Of a stretch of 62,750 nucleotides of DNA, positions 8,585 to 17,645 are shown in pieces. Positions within the stretch are counted from its first letter, which is position 1. Each line of letters starts with the position of its first letter. This stretch comes from Pseudomonadales bacterium (GTDB lineage: Bacteria; Pseudomonadota; Gammaproteobacteria; Pseudomonadales; Pseudohongiellaceae). The stretch spans positions 1 to 62,750 of the forward strand of contig JANQJM010000076.1 in the NCBI GenBank assembly GCA_028281635.1, read 5' to 3'. The translations under genes were made by a program, and so were the position numbers. The notes beneath the pieces are model-generated. The model ran no database searches and was not told where the DNA came from. It worked only from the letters and a program-made list of their open reading frames with translations.

Positions 8585-9133
8585 TCATATAACATTGATT
8601 AGCAATTGTTCGGTAACGAATCGTAGATTCTCTTGCGCGCTGGGGCTGTTAGGATGCACAGCAATCAGATCTTCAAAGGCTTGTTTGGCCTTGGCCAACT
8701 CCTCCCGCTGTAAATACACCAGACCTAGTCCGGATAGGGCCCCAAAATGTCTTGGTTCCAATTTCAGGGTTTCTTCAATATCAGCAATTGATTCCTCATA
8801 ACTTCCTAACAGGTAATATAGGGTTGCCCGTTGGTTCCAACCTTCTGCATAGTTGGGGAAGTTGGCTACAACCTGATTAAAGACCAGCAATGCTTCCGGA
8901 AACTGTCGGCTGTTCATCCGCTGCGTACCGATTTCCATTAGTCTTTCCAGATCTTCGTTGGGATGTTCCAGCCAAATCTGCCAGATTCGATTTTCAGTTG
9001 CTCGAATCAGCGTGGGGTCTTCGCTTGCAGCGAGTTGCGTAAACAGCGCATCCAACCGCTGATCTGATTGATCGGCATGGTTGCTGTTCGAGAACACAAG
9101 CAACAAACAGAATATGAAAGCTTGAAAGCGCAT
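8585..9133 (-). CDS. Exported TPR-repeat protein
   Basis: This 182-residue protein has an N-terminal signal peptide (MRFQAFIFCLLLVFSNSNHA). It is followed by about three tetratricopeptide repeats, seen in PEALLVFNQVVANFPNYAEGWNQRATLYYLLGSYEESI and the next helices. It probably works in the periplasm as a protein-protein adaptor. TPR proteins of this length are widespread in gammaproteobacteria without a fixed role. It is monocistronic, with a terminator shared with the gene on the opposite strand and a glutamate-synthase-like gene ending 90 bases upstream on the same strand. Confidence 0.8.
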   Translation of the reverse strand: MRFQAFIFCLLLVFSNSNHADQSDQRLDALFTQLAASEDPTLIRATENRIWQIWLEHPNEDLERLMEIGTQRMNSRQFPEALLVFNQVVANFPNYAEGWNQRATLYYLLGSYEESIADIEETLKLEPRHFGALSGLGLVYLQREELAKAKQAFEDLIAVHPNSPSAQENLRFVTEQLLINVI

Positions 9134-9223
9134 TCGGATGGCTCTAAAGGGGGCGCGAAACTCGTGACGAGATTAGTATGCCCAGATCATCATCGATGCG
9201 CCAGCCCCGAGTTTGCGCCCGAA

Positions 9224-10843
9224 CTAAAACGAGGCACTACTGGCCCTGGCCCAATCTTCTCGATATTGTTTCGGGATATCGCCACTCAGTAATTGACCTG
9301 GACCCAGTTCGCAGTAGATTTGCGGAAAAGACTTGATGCCGTCGTCACAGCGTCTTAGTAAATCTGCTGGTGTCAGATCGTCGGGATCTTCCAGCCCCAT
9401 TGCACCGCAGAGCTCAAGAAAGGCCTCCACTGTCGCCTGATGAAAGTTTTTAACTCGAAGCGATTTTTCTTCTACGTCTACCGCTCTGGCGCGGAACGGG
9501 TCCTGAGTTGCAACGCCGGTAGGACAATGATTGGTATTGCAATGACGGGCCTGGATACAGCCCAGGGCTAACATCATTGAACGCGCTGCGTTTACCGTAT
9601 CCGCCCCTACCGCTACTTTTTCCAGTAGATCGAAGCCAGTGGCTGTCATACCTGAGCTGATGAGACGTATCTGCTCCCGCAGGCCGGCCCCGATCAATAC
9701 CTGGTTCACGTAGTAGGTCGCCTCCAAACAAGGGACACCCAGGCGATTGGTAAATTCAGCAGGTGCCGCTCCGGTACCACCTTCTGAGCCATCGATGGTG
9801 ATGAAGTCCGGCAAGATTTGCGTATCCAACATTGCCTTGACGATGGACAGAAACTCATAGTTGCGCCCGATGCACAGTTTGAATCCAACAGGTTTGCCAC
9901 CGGATCCTTCTCTCAGGCGTTGCACAAACTCAAGCAATCCAGTGGGTGTAGAAAATTCGGGGTGGGTAGGTGGGCTGTTCACAGTCTTACCCACTTCCAC
10001 TAACCGGATGTCTGCGATTTCCTGCGTAACCTTAGCTCCCGGCAACACTCCCCCATGGGAAGGTTTGGCGCCCTGGGAAATCTTGATTTCCACCATCTTT
10101 ACTGCGTCTCTGGCTGCACGTTCGTTGAACGCAACATCATCGAAGCGACCATCTTTGTTGCGACAACCGAAATATCCGGTACCAATTTGCCAGATCAGGT
10201 CCCCGCTGTGCTTCAGATGGTGGGGGCTCATTCCGCCTTCCCCGGTGTTGTGAGCGAAACCTCCAAGTTTGGCACCCTTGTTGAGGGCCTGAATAGCATT
10301 ACCACTGAGGGCACCAAAACTCATGGCGGATACATTGAGACGCGATGCACTATAGGGCTTGCTGCATTGAGGTCCGCCAAACGCTACTCGTGCGTGTTCT
10401 TCTCCAACGTGGGTTGCCTTAATCGAATGCAGCAAACTTCGATAGCCTTCCGCCAGAATGTCCTGCTCCGTGCCGAAGGGTATGGTGTCATCCACACCTT
10501 TGGCTCGACGGTAGATCATGTCACGCCGCTCTCGCGAAAATGGTCGTTCTTCCTGATTGTTCGAGATGAAATACTGTTGAATCTCTGGTCGGAAGAATTC
10601 CAGTAAGTAGCGAATGTTTGCCAATACCGGATAATTGCGTCGCAAATTGCTGACGCAAAACACCAGCTCATAACCACCCTCCAGTGCCCAGACCAGACAG
10701 ACCAGGAACAGAATCAGTGGCAGAGGATGTTGGCCAAGAGAAGAGAAGGAGTAGTCACCACCGATACTGTTGTGTAACCACAGCAGAGTCAGCGGTAGAA
10801 AAAATAGAGTAATTATCCAATAAAGACGAACAACTGGTGTCAT
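9224..10843 (-). CDS. FMN-binding glutamate synthase-like protein
   Basis: This 539-residue protein contains the FMN-binding (alpha/beta-barrel) domain of the glutamate synthase large subunit, without the glutaminase domain. Two hydrophobic segments at residues 8-25 and 40-57 anchor it in the membrane. Motifs visible are MSFGALSGNAIQALNKGA, NTGEGGMSPHH, the SHGGVLPG loop, TIDGSEGGTGAAP and the cysteine cluster ARHCNTNHCPTGVAT, which in GltB holds a [3Fe-4S] cluster. Stand-alone proteins of this type are common, and their substrate is not established; amino-acid oxidoreductase activity is an inference. The first gene of its unit starts at 10843. It is separated from the DUF481 gene by 64 bases. 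Confidence 0.85.
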   Translation of the reverse strand: MTPVVRLYWIITLFFLPLTLLWLHNSIGGDYSFSSLGQHPLPLILFLVCLVWALEGGYELVFCVSNLRRNYPVLANIRYLLEFFRPEIQQYFISNNQEERPFSRERRDMIYRRAKGVDDTIPFGTEQDILAEGYRSLLHSIKATHVGEEHARVAFGGPQCSKPYSASRLNVSAMSFGALSGNAIQALNKGAKLGGFAHNTGEGGMSPHHLKHSGDLIWQIGTGYFGCRNKDGRFDDVAFNERAARDAVKMVEIKISQGAKPSHGGVLPGAKVTQEIADIRLVEVGKTVNSPPTHPEFSTPTGLLEFVQRLREGSGGKPVGFKLCIGRNYEFLSIVKAMLDTQILPDFITIDGSEGGTGAAPAEFTNRLGVPCLEATYYVNQVLIGAGLREQIRLISSGMTATGFDLLEKVAVGADTVNAARSMMLALGCIQARHCNTNHCPTGVATQDPFRARAVDVEEKSLRVKNFHQATVEAFLELCGAMGLEDPDDLTPADLLRRCDDGIKSFPQIYCELGPGQLLSGDIPKQYREDWARASSASF

Positions 10844-10907
10844 GGCTGAGCCCCAGACATTAAAACACCAACTTCATTCCCGGGGCCCAGAAGCCAGTGA
10901 CCAAGTG

Positions 10908-11621
10908 TTAGAAATTCATAACAAAAGTTATGGCGGTTTCTGTGTCAGTCTTCTCGCGCCCGACAGGAACGTCGGTTTGATGTTTTATATTAACGGAAAA
11001 ACGTAGCGATAGATTGTCTAGTATCTGTGTTTCAATACTACTCTCAGACCGGAAAATGCTGGTTTCATTACCAGATTCTGAACTTAATAGTTGACCAAAG
11101 GTGGCCGTCTGCGAAATTGCCCACTCATAGTCTGCGGCCAGGCGAACAATCGCCTCATCGAAATCATCTTCTTCACTGCGGCTTTGACGAGCACCGATAC
11201 CGGCGTTGAGCGTCAATGTCATATTTTCTCGGTTGGTTAACAGATTGCGACCATAGTTGACTGAGATGTCGGTTTGACTGTCATAGCCGCTGAATTCATC
11301 GTCTTCATGGGCGAGTCTAGTGAGGATGAAACTCTGCTCGCTAAAATCGTAATTGGCTTCGGCCACATAGTAGACCCGTTGCGCCGTGCGGATATCATCC
11401 TGCGATGCGCGAAAGCCATCCAGTAGGAATCCATACTCCCAAGAGTCTCGTCGCCAGTCGATCTCACCGCGAAAATTGATACTTTCGTTTTCAGTGTTAC
11501 CACTGGTGAATACAGCACCCAATTCAACTTCACTGCTGAGGCCATTCTCCTCTTGCGCCTGAGCGTCAAGGCTAAGACTCAGGGCAAAGGCAGCAATGAA
11601 TGGTGAAAGATGTTTTTGCAT
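10908..11621 (-). CDS. DUF481 outer-membrane protein (YdiY-like)
   Basis: This 237-residue protein has a signal peptide (MQKHLSPFIAAFALSLSLDAQA), and its mature part consists of alternating beta strands ending in a terminal phenylalanine (ITFVMNF), the usual C-terminal signal of outer-membrane barrels. Family phrases include VELGAVFTSGNTENESINFRGEI and NYGRNLLTNRENMTLTLNAGIG, typical of DUF481 / salt-induced outer-membrane proteins. The start at 11621 has a good AGGAG site 9 bases upstream; an in-frame ATG at 11651 would only add ten residues before the signal. Function unknown. The gene is divergent from sixA. Confidence 0.85.
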   Translation of the reverse strand: MQKHLSPFIAAFALSLSLDAQAQEENGLSSEVELGAVFTSGNTENESINFRGEIDWRRDSWEYGFLLDGFRASQDDIRTAQRVYYVAEANYDFSEQSFILTRLAHEDDEFSGYDSQTDISVNYGRNLLTNRENMTLTLNAGIGARQSRSEEDDFDEAIVRLAADYEWAISQTATFGQLLSSESGNETSIFRSESSIETQILDNLSLRFSVNIKHQTDVPVGREKTDTETAITFVMNF

Positions 11622-11855
11622 GGAAATACTCCTGGCTAATGGCGCAATCAAATGCCCATCCCTCCGGTTAACGCCATCTCACACCAGAGTGATGCCAATA
11701 CTGTGTCGGCACTCTGTAAAGTATCGGTAGGGGATGAACTTTTCTGGAGTTGGGTTTGTATTTGCGGTATAAGGCAGCAATGCTGCATGGCCGATGTTTA
11801 CGGGCCTGTAGAGCGATCCTATGATTTCGCTCAGAGCCTGGTTGCCACAAATCCT

Positions 11856-12350
11856 ATGAAAATTTTGTATCTGCTACGTCACGCGAAATCCAGTTGGGAC
11901 GACCCCGACCTGAAGGATTTTGAACGCCCACTCAGTGATCGCGGATTTCGAGATGTTCCGGAAATGGGCAAGCGCTTCGCCGATGGCGGCAACCAGTTGC
12001 AATGCATCATCACCAGTCCGGCGATGCGAGCAAAGACAACAGCCAAGTTGTTCGCCGAAAACATCGGCTTTCCGGCGGACGATATCGCCAGCAATCCTGA
12101 GCTGTACTTTGCCGGGACGGGTATGTTCTTGAAGGCGGCGAGCTTGCTTGATGAAAGCTGTAACGATGCCATGCTGGTAGGACACAATCCGGCGATTACT
12201 GAATTTGCCAACTTGATGGCCAATTGTGACATAGACAATGTGCCAACCTGCGGTCTGGTAAAGCTCGGGCTGGATATCGATAACTGGTCGGAGATCACTG
12301 CTGGCGTAGCTGAGTTGCTCGACTTCGATTACCCAAAGAAATCGAGTTGA
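11856..12350 (+). CDS. sixA: Phosphohistidine phosphatase SixA
   Basis: This 164-residue histidine-phosphatase removes phosphate from phosphohistidine on signalling or phosphotransfer proteins. The catalytic phosphate loop LRHAKSSW at residues 6-13 holds the nucleophilic histidine. A later VGHNPAI segment holds the second catalytic histidine. ERPLSDRG is also characteristic. ATG 11856 is chosen because it places the catalytic motif at the usual distance from the N-terminus; the frame stays open 204 bases further upstream without family similarity. The cytochrome c gene starts 3 bases after the stop, so the two are probably translated from one message. Confidence 0.9.
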   Translation: MKILYLLRHAKSSWDDPDLKDFERPLSDRGFRDVPEMGKRFADGGNQLQCIITSPAMRAKTTAKLFAENIGFPADDIASNPELYFAGTGMFLKAASLLDESCNDAMLVGHNPAITEFANLMANCDIDNVPTCGLVKLGLDIDNWSEITAGVAELLDFDYPKKSS

Positions 12351-12353
12351 AGG

Positions 12354-12809
12354 ATGAATCGATTAAAGTGCTCTCTGCTGCTATTAGCACTTGTTTGCGT
12401 AGCTTGCCGTGAGGCTCAGCACAATGATTCAGGTACTGACAATCCAAGTTTCAGCGGTGAGCGTTGGTATAGTGATGAGCAGGTCGCAGCGGGGGCGTTA
12501 GTTTTTCAACAAAATTGTGCCGTTTGTCATGGGAGCAGTGCGCAGGGCACTGTTGACGATTGGCGCGAGCGTCTTCCGGATGGGTCGTTCCCTCCGCCGC
12601 CATTGGATGGTTCCGCACACGCCTGGCACCATCCTCGTTCTGTATTGATTCAAGTAATCAACGAAGGAGGCGTGGAATTAGGAGGGAAGATGCCTGGCTT
12701 TGACTCGGTATTGGTAGCGGATGAGAAGCTTGCGGCTATCGCTTATTTTCAAGATTTCTGGAGTGATGAAATCTATGCAAACTGGTTACAGATGGGCGGT
12801 GTCAATTAG
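12354..12809 (+). CDS. Mono-haem c-type cytochrome lipoprotein
   Basis: This 151-residue protein begins with a lipoprotein signal (LLLLALVCVAC). It contains one haem-attachment site, CAVCH, in the context VFQQNCAVCHGSSAQGT. A methionine in GKMPGFDSVL is a likely distal haem ligand. It is predicted to be a membrane-tethered periplasmic electron carrier of the cytochrome c class I type. It lies directly behind sixA and its 3' end overlaps the chaN-like gene by 35 bases. The electron partner is unknown. Confidence 0.88.
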   Translation: MNRLKCSLLLLALVCVACREAQHNDSGTDNPSFSGERWYSDEQVAAGALVFQQNCAVCHGSSAQGTVDDWRERLPDGSFPPPPLDGSAHAWHHPRSVLIQVINEGGVELGGKMPGFDSVLVADEKLAAIAYFQDFWSDEIYANWLQMGGVN

Positions 12810-13725
12810 CCGTCTTGTTTTAGCGCTGCCGTTTTTGGTTGCTTGTGCGCAAACAACGACAGCCAATAATTGGGAGTCGCCGCTTTATGCTGACCATCCT
12901 TTGGTGGGTAAGCTCTGGCATAGTGCCAGTGGTGAGTTTGTCGAACGGACTGAGCTTTGGAACAGATTAGACACCGCACAATATCTGATCCTGGGTGAAA
13001 AGCATGACAATCCAGATCACCATACCCTGCAACTGCAACTTCTCAATGAGCTGATTGCTCAAGACCATCTGTCCCGCCTGACGTTAGAGATGCTGGATTC
13101 TTCAAGCACTGAAGCTCTTTCAAATCTGTATGCACAACGATTCAGCAACCTAGATGAGATAGGTGACTATCTCGCCTGGGATAAGGAAGGCTGGGATTGG
13201 GACTTTTATGGACCGCTTGTGAAATCTGCCTACCAGGCTTCCCTGCCAATATATGCCGGAAACATTAGTGGTGAAACTGTGGGACGTGTTTATGGAGAAC
13301 CAACACCACCGGAGATAGCGTCAGTGTTTGATGATGCAGTCATGCAACGATTAACCACTGACATTGATGAAAGCCATTGTGGCATGTTGCCAGAATCACA
13401 ATTTGCTTCCATGGTGCGAGTACAACAAACTCGCGACTACAGGATGGCGCAGCAACTGGCTTCCAACGGTTCTTCAAAGCTGGCATTGTTGGTCGCTGGA
13501 AACTACCACGCACGCCATGACCTTGGGGTGCCAAACTATCTGTTGGCACAGGAGCAGAATCTGAACCGAGACGCGATTGTGAGTCTTTCATTTATGGAAG
13601 TGCAGCCAGGGGAGCTGGATCCGGCTGTTTATCTTGATCGATTTAGTGATCAGACAGCTTACGATTTTATCTGGTTTACACCTGCCGTCACTTCAGAAGA
13701 CTATTGTGCTTCATTGCGGCAGTGA
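12775..13725 (+). CDS. ChaN-family haem-binding lipoprotein
   Basis: This 316-residue protein matches the ChaN-like family (haem-binding, Tiki superfamily fold). The conserved YLILGEKHDNPDHH segment and a second GNYHARHDLGVP segment carry the glutamate and histidines expected to bind metal or haem. The N-terminus MQTGYRWAVSISRLVLALPFLVAC is a lipoprotein signal. The start at 12775 lies inside the cytochrome gene, so translation is probably coupled. Family members such as Campylobacter ChaN bind haem for iron uptake. Pairing with a cytochrome c gene suggests haem handling here, which is inference. Confidence 0.82.
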   Translation: MQTGYRWAVSISRLVLALPFLVACAQTTTANNWESPLYADHPLVGKLWHSASGEFVERTELWNRLDTAQYLILGEKHDNPDHHTLQLQLLNELIAQDHLSRLTLEMLDSSSTEALSNLYAQRFSNLDEIGDYLAWDKEGWDWDFYGPLVKSAYQASLPIYAGNISGETVGRVYGEPTPPEIASVFDDAVMQRLTTDIDESHCGMLPESQFASMVRVQQTRDYRMAQQLASNGSSKLALLVAGNYHARHDLGVPNYLLAQEQNLNRDAIVSLSFMEVQPGELDPAVYLDRFSDQTAYDFIWFTPAVTSEDYCASLRQ

Positions 13726-13851
13726 GCGTCCACGCGGCAAAAAACACGCTAAGTGGAGTTTTTCCGGACCGCAATGAGAGGCTTGTCGCTTGCAGTTTGG
13801 AAGTGCCTAACACAGAATAGATTCAAGATTTATCCCGCAAAACTTCCGTTA

Positions 13852-14649
13852 ATGAAACAATCACTTACTATCTTCTGTTCCTGCTTTATATTTTTGCTTT
13901 GCAATATCGGATTGCTGCAAGCTCAAGTGTATCCCCAGATTTCTGGTGCCGATGCAGATGTCTACGATCTCGGTTACGATGATGCTGGCGAGTTCAATTT
14001 CGTGCGAGTGCAGTTCGATAGTTACTATGGCGGCGGCGGTTTCGGTTATGGCACCTGGTCTATCGATTTTCCCGATGCTGATATGAATTTCCTACGTGGG
14101 GTTTCCCGGCTCACGAATATTCGTGTCATGAGCGATCCTATAGTCTTGCGTTTTGACGATGAAAAGATTTTCGATTATCCCTTCCTTTATATGCTCGAGG
14201 TAGGCCAGGGTGGTGGCATGGTCATGAGCCCCAAGGAAATTGAGAATTTGCGTGAGTATTTACTCCGCGGGGGGTTTCTGCTGATAGATGACTTCTGGGG
14301 CCAACGGCAGTGGGATAATTTCTATGCCAGTTTTAGTCAGGTGTTTCCTGATCGTGAGATCATCGAACTACAACCTGACCATGAGATCTTCCATGTTTAC
14401 TACGACATCGATGGTCCGCAGTTGATTCCAGCTTTGTTTCGCAGTGATGAGTATGGTGAACAGGGGATCGATTATGCAAGCAATCATGCCATTCTGGATG
14501 ATGAAGGCCGGGTAATGGTGTTGATCAACTGGAATTCTGATATGGGCGACGGTTGGGAGCATACTTACCATCCGGCCTATCCAACGAGATATGCAAATTC
14601 TGCTTATCGGTTGGGTATTAATTACTTAATGTATTCCATGACGCATTAA
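13852..14649 (+). CDS. DUF4159 domain protein, exported
   Basis: This 265-residue protein has a signal peptide (MKQSLTIFCSCFIFLLCNIGLLQA), then a DUF4159 domain. Recognisable elements are VSRLTNIRVMSDPIVLRFDDEKIFDYPFLYM, LREYLLRGGFLLIDDFWG, and the Q-P-D-H-E-I-F-H segment. DUF4159 proteins are often found with AAA ATPase and von Willebrand-factor modules, where the domain resembles glutamine-amidotransferase-like folds; here it is alone. The ATG at 13852 was preferred over a TTG at 13753 because it opens the signal peptide. It converges on aceE across a long palindromic element that starts at its stop codon. Confidence 0.85.
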   Translation: MKQSLTIFCSCFIFLLCNIGLLQAQVYPQISGADADVYDLGYDDAGEFNFVRVQFDSYYGGGGFGYGTWSIDFPDADMNFLRGVSRLTNIRVMSDPIVLRFDDEKIFDYPFLYMLEVGQGGGMVMSPKEIENLREYLLRGGFLLIDDFWGQRQWDNFYASFSQVFPDREIIELQPDHEIFHVYYDIDGPQLIPALFRSDEYGEQGIDYASNHAILDDEGRVMVLINWNSDMGDGWEHTYHPAYPTRYANSAYRLGINYLMYSMTH

Positions 14650-14650
14650 C

Positions 14651-14819
14651 GGAGCTACTGCGCTTATGTCCATGGATGGAAGGTATGCCGACAATGCAGG
14701 AGCAATTGTCGGCGGGCACTGGCTTCGTTATGAAAGTTTTTGAGCCAGTCATTTAACATTAGTAAACTCCTGACTCAAAAAACTTCCATGCCTCGCATTG
14801 CCGGCGCTCGTAACGCTCC
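14651..14819. repeat. Long imperfect palindrome, copy A of a paired intergenic element
   Basis: This non-coding element fills most of the 229-base gap between two convergent genes. The outer arms are GGAGCTACTGCGC (from 14651) and GGCGCTCGTAACGCTCC (to 14819). The inner stem is 14731-14747 against 14771-14788. The 23-base loop starts GTCATTTA and ends TAAACTCC. A roughly 50-base insert in the left arm carries its own nine-bp hairpin, GCCGACAAT / ATTGTCGGC (14687-14713). Compared with copy B at 57100-57218, the loop ends, the CTTCGTTAT and ATGCCTCG joints and the outer arms are shared, while stem bases change in pairs. It is not a classical terminator, because the stem is followed by A, not T. 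Confidence 0.8.
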
Positions 14820-14878
14820 TCGAAGCTGGGACTCCAGTAGCTAAAGAACGATAGCTATATAGTTTTTTACAGAAATCC

Positions 14879-17551
14879 CTAGCGCAACGCTGGATCAGAT
14901 TTGTCTGGATCGATATTTAATTGCGCAGAGAATTTTTTGAGCTGTTTGCTGTCAATTTCACCTGCTCTCAGTAAACCTACCAGCGCTGCGTGGCAGATAT
15001 AATCGGGACTGATTTCGAAATAGTCTCTTAGGGTTTCTCTGGATTCGCTCAGGCCATAGCCGTCAGTTCCTAACGCAAGATAGTTATCGGGCATCCACGG
15101 TGCGATACTCCTGGGTAAGGCCTTCATCCAGTCCGAGACGGCGACGTAAGTTCCCTGGGTCTTTCCAAACAAGGTCGAAACATAAGGCTTCTTATCTTTC
15201 TGTTGTGGGTGTAAGCGATTGTCACGTTCGCAGGCTTCGGCATCCCGATACAGTTCGTTATAACTGGTGACACTCCAAACGGAAACTTTGAATCCAAAGT
15301 CTTCCAGCTTACTCTGTGCGGACAGAACTTGCTGCATGATCGATCCACTTCCCAACAGGTGCACGGTGGAGTCACTCTCCTTAGCAGTAGACTGAAGCAG
15401 GTATGCCCCTTTGATGATGCCTGCAGGTGCTGATTTACTTTTTGGCATCGCTGGCATTGCATAGTTTTCATTGTAGGCAGTCAGGTAATAGAAAATGTTC
15501 TCCTGTTCCTGGTACATCCTACGAATGCCTTCTCTTACAATAACAACCAGTTCATAAGCAAAGGCAGGGTCATAGCTCTTCAGGTTGGGATAGGTATTGG
15601 CAATCACCTGTGAATGCCCATCCTGATGTTGAATGCCTTCGCCATTCAGGGTGGTGCGCCCTGCGGTGCCTCCAATCAGGAAACCTCGGCACAGCATGTC
15701 GCCACAAGACCAGATCATGTCCCCCACGCGCTGAAAGCCGAATATCGAATAAAAGAAATAGAAGGGGATCATTGGCAGGCCGTGCACTGAGTAGGCAGTA
15801 CCGGCGGCCATAAAAGAAGCCAATGCTCCGGTTTCACAAATGCCTTCCTGCAGGATTTGACCGTCTTTGGCCTCCCGATAGGCTACCAGGGTGTCAGCAT
15901 CCACTGGCGTGTAGTGTTGTCCCTGCAAGGAGAAGATACCGGCGATCTTAAACAAAGCCTCGAGACCAAAAGTGCGCGCCTCATCGGGCACTATAGGTAC
16001 TATGTATTTGTTAAGTGACTTGTCTCGCATCAAGATTGAGAGAATGCGGACCAGTGCCATGGTGGTAGACATGGGCCGGCTATTGCTGCTTTCTGTTAAG
16101 GCTTCGAAAGCACTTAAAGGTGGCGGTTTCAGCTTTTTACTCTCGGTTTGTCGTTTGGGAATTGCACCACCAAGTTCCGCGCGTCTGGCCTTCAGGTATT
16201 TGATCTCGTCGCTGTCGGCCGCCGGTTTATAAAACTGTGCCTGCCTGATTGCCTCGCTGCTCAGCGGGATGTCGAAATTCCTGGCGATCATGAGGCGTTG
16301 CTCTTCATCGAAGTTCTTCTTCTGATGTACCGTATTGCTGCCGGCGGCATCGACCAGGCCATCACCTTTAACAGTCTTGATGAGAATGACCGTAGGTTTG
16401 CCATTACTTTTAACTGCACGAGCATAGGCCGCATAAATTTTTTCTACGTCTTGGCCGCCACGCTTAATCTGTTTAACTTCTTCATCCGATAGCTCATTCA
16501 TCATGCCTTCGAGTTCAGCATTTCCATCCACCCAATGTTCCCGTTGTTGATTGCCAGGTAACACAGAGTAGCGCTGGTAATCACCATCCACACACTCTTC
16601 CATGCGTCGGCGCAGCGTTCCATTGATGTCCGCTTGCAGGAGCTTGTCCCAACCGCCTCCCCAAATGACTTTGATCACGTTCCAGCCTGAACCGATAAAC
16701 GAAGCCTCCAGTTCTTGTATGATTTTTCCATTGCCACGTACAGGGCCATCCAAACGTTGTAAATTGCAATTGATCACCAGAATTAGGTTGTCCAGTCGCT
16801 CTCGTGATGCGATGTTGATGGTGCCGAGGACTTCAGGCTCATCGGCTTCACCATCACCAATAAAACACCAAACCTTGCCTCCGAGCTTAGGCTTCAATCC
16901 CCGGTTTTCCAGGTACTTTGCGAAGCGTGCCTGATAGATTGCTGTTGGCGTAGAAAGCCCCATGGAAGCATTTGGAACTTGCCAATAATCTGGCATGGAA
17001 CGCGGGTGGGGATAGGAAGTTATGCCGCCTTCAGGCTGCAGTTCCCGCCGGAAATTTTTGATCTGTTTCTCTTCGAGTTCACCTTCCAACCAGGAACGCG
17101 CATAGATGCCCGGGCTGGTGTGAGGTTGCAAGATGACCAGATCACCGCCGTAGTCCTCGGATTTATTGCGGAAGAAATGATTGAATCCCACTTCCATCAA
17201 GGTGGCAGCTGAGGCGTAGGTTGCAATATGTCCACCTACACCTGTTCCTGCATCCTGCCCCTGCAGGACCATTGCCATGGCATTCCAGCGCAGGATATTT
17301 TCCAGGCGTTGTTCGACTGCTGTATCGCCGGGATATTCTGGTTGTTCAGAGACCGGGATAGTATTGAGATAAGGCGTATTAACAGCGACCTGTTGAGTAT
17401 CGATATGATGTTCGCTGCACCAGGAAGAGAGGCAATTCAGAATTTCCCGCACGCCGTCATCACCATATTCTTCGAGAATATTGGTCAGCGCTTCGCGCCA
17501 TTCCTCTTTATCTTGCTCGATTGCAGCGTCGGGTTGGAGTTGCTTATTCAA
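14879..17551 (-). CDS. aceE: Pyruvate dehydrogenase E1 component, homodimeric type
   Basis: This 890-residue thiamine-diphosphate enzyme decarboxylates pyruvate and passes the acetyl group to lipoyl E2. The length and order fit the AceE family: an N-terminal ThDP-binding part with GGHIATYASAATLMEVGFNHFF, the GDGEADEPEVLGTI motif (GDG...N type, binding Mg-ThDP), then the pyrimidine-binding part with YEGIxETG-like EGICETGALASFMAAGTAY, and the C-terminal domain ending at VGLLRAGEI. The start is TTG at 17551, with only a weak ribosome site; no better start is nearby. The E2 and E3 genes are not adjacent in this window, which is unusual for gammaproteobacteria. Confidence 0.95.
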   Translation of the reverse strand: MNKQLQPDAAIEQDKEEWREALTNILEEYGDDGVREILNCLSSWCSEHHIDTQQVAVNTPYLNTIPVSEQPEYPGDTAVEQRLENILRWNAMAMVLQGQDAGTGVGGHIATYASAATLMEVGFNHFFRNKSEDYGGDLVILQPHTSPGIYARSWLEGELEEKQIKNFRRELQPEGGITSYPHPRSMPDYWQVPNASMGLSTPTAIYQARFAKYLENRGLKPKLGGKVWCFIGDGEADEPEVLGTINIASRERLDNLILVINCNLQRLDGPVRGNGKIIQELEASFIGSGWNVIKVIWGGGWDKLLQADINGTLRRRMEECVDGDYQRYSVLPGNQQREHWVDGNAELEGMMNELSDEEVKQIKRGGQDVEKIYAAYARAVKSNGKPTVILIKTVKGDGLVDAAGSNTVHQKKNFDEEQRLMIARNFDIPLSSEAIRQAQFYKPAADSDEIKYLKARRAELGGAIPKRQTESKKLKPPPLSAFEALTESSNSRPMSTTMALVRILSILMRDKSLNKYIVPIVPDEARTFGLEALFKIAGIFSLQGQHYTPVDADTLVAYREAKDGQILQEGICETGALASFMAAGTAYSVHGLPMIPFYFFYSIFGFQRVGDMIWSCGDMLCRGFLIGGTAGRTTLNGEGIQHQDGHSQVIANTYPNLKSYDPAFAYELVVIVREGIRRMYQEQENIFYYLTAYNENYAMPAMPKSKSAPAGIIKGAYLLQSTAKESDSTVHLLGSGSIMQQVLSAQSKLEDFGFKVSVWSVTSYNELYRDAEACERDNRLHPQQKDKKPYVSTLFGKTQGTYVAVSDWMKALPRSIAPWMPDNYLALGTDGYGLSESRETLRDYFEISPDYICHAALVGLLRAGEIDSKQLKKFSAQLNIDPDKSDPALR

Positions 17552-17645
17552 GTGACTTACCGATACCTAAGGGCATTGTGCTTTGTATGCCTCTAAAGCT
17601 ACACCCGACTGAGCCAAGAACCAAGTCGGAAAACGTCAGCTTTAA

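Noticed and set aside
14731-14788. Bidirectional rho-independent terminator within copy A
   Set aside because: The T-run lies on the 5' side and the A-run on the 3' side of the stem on both readings, the opposite of a terminator; the loop is also long and conserved.
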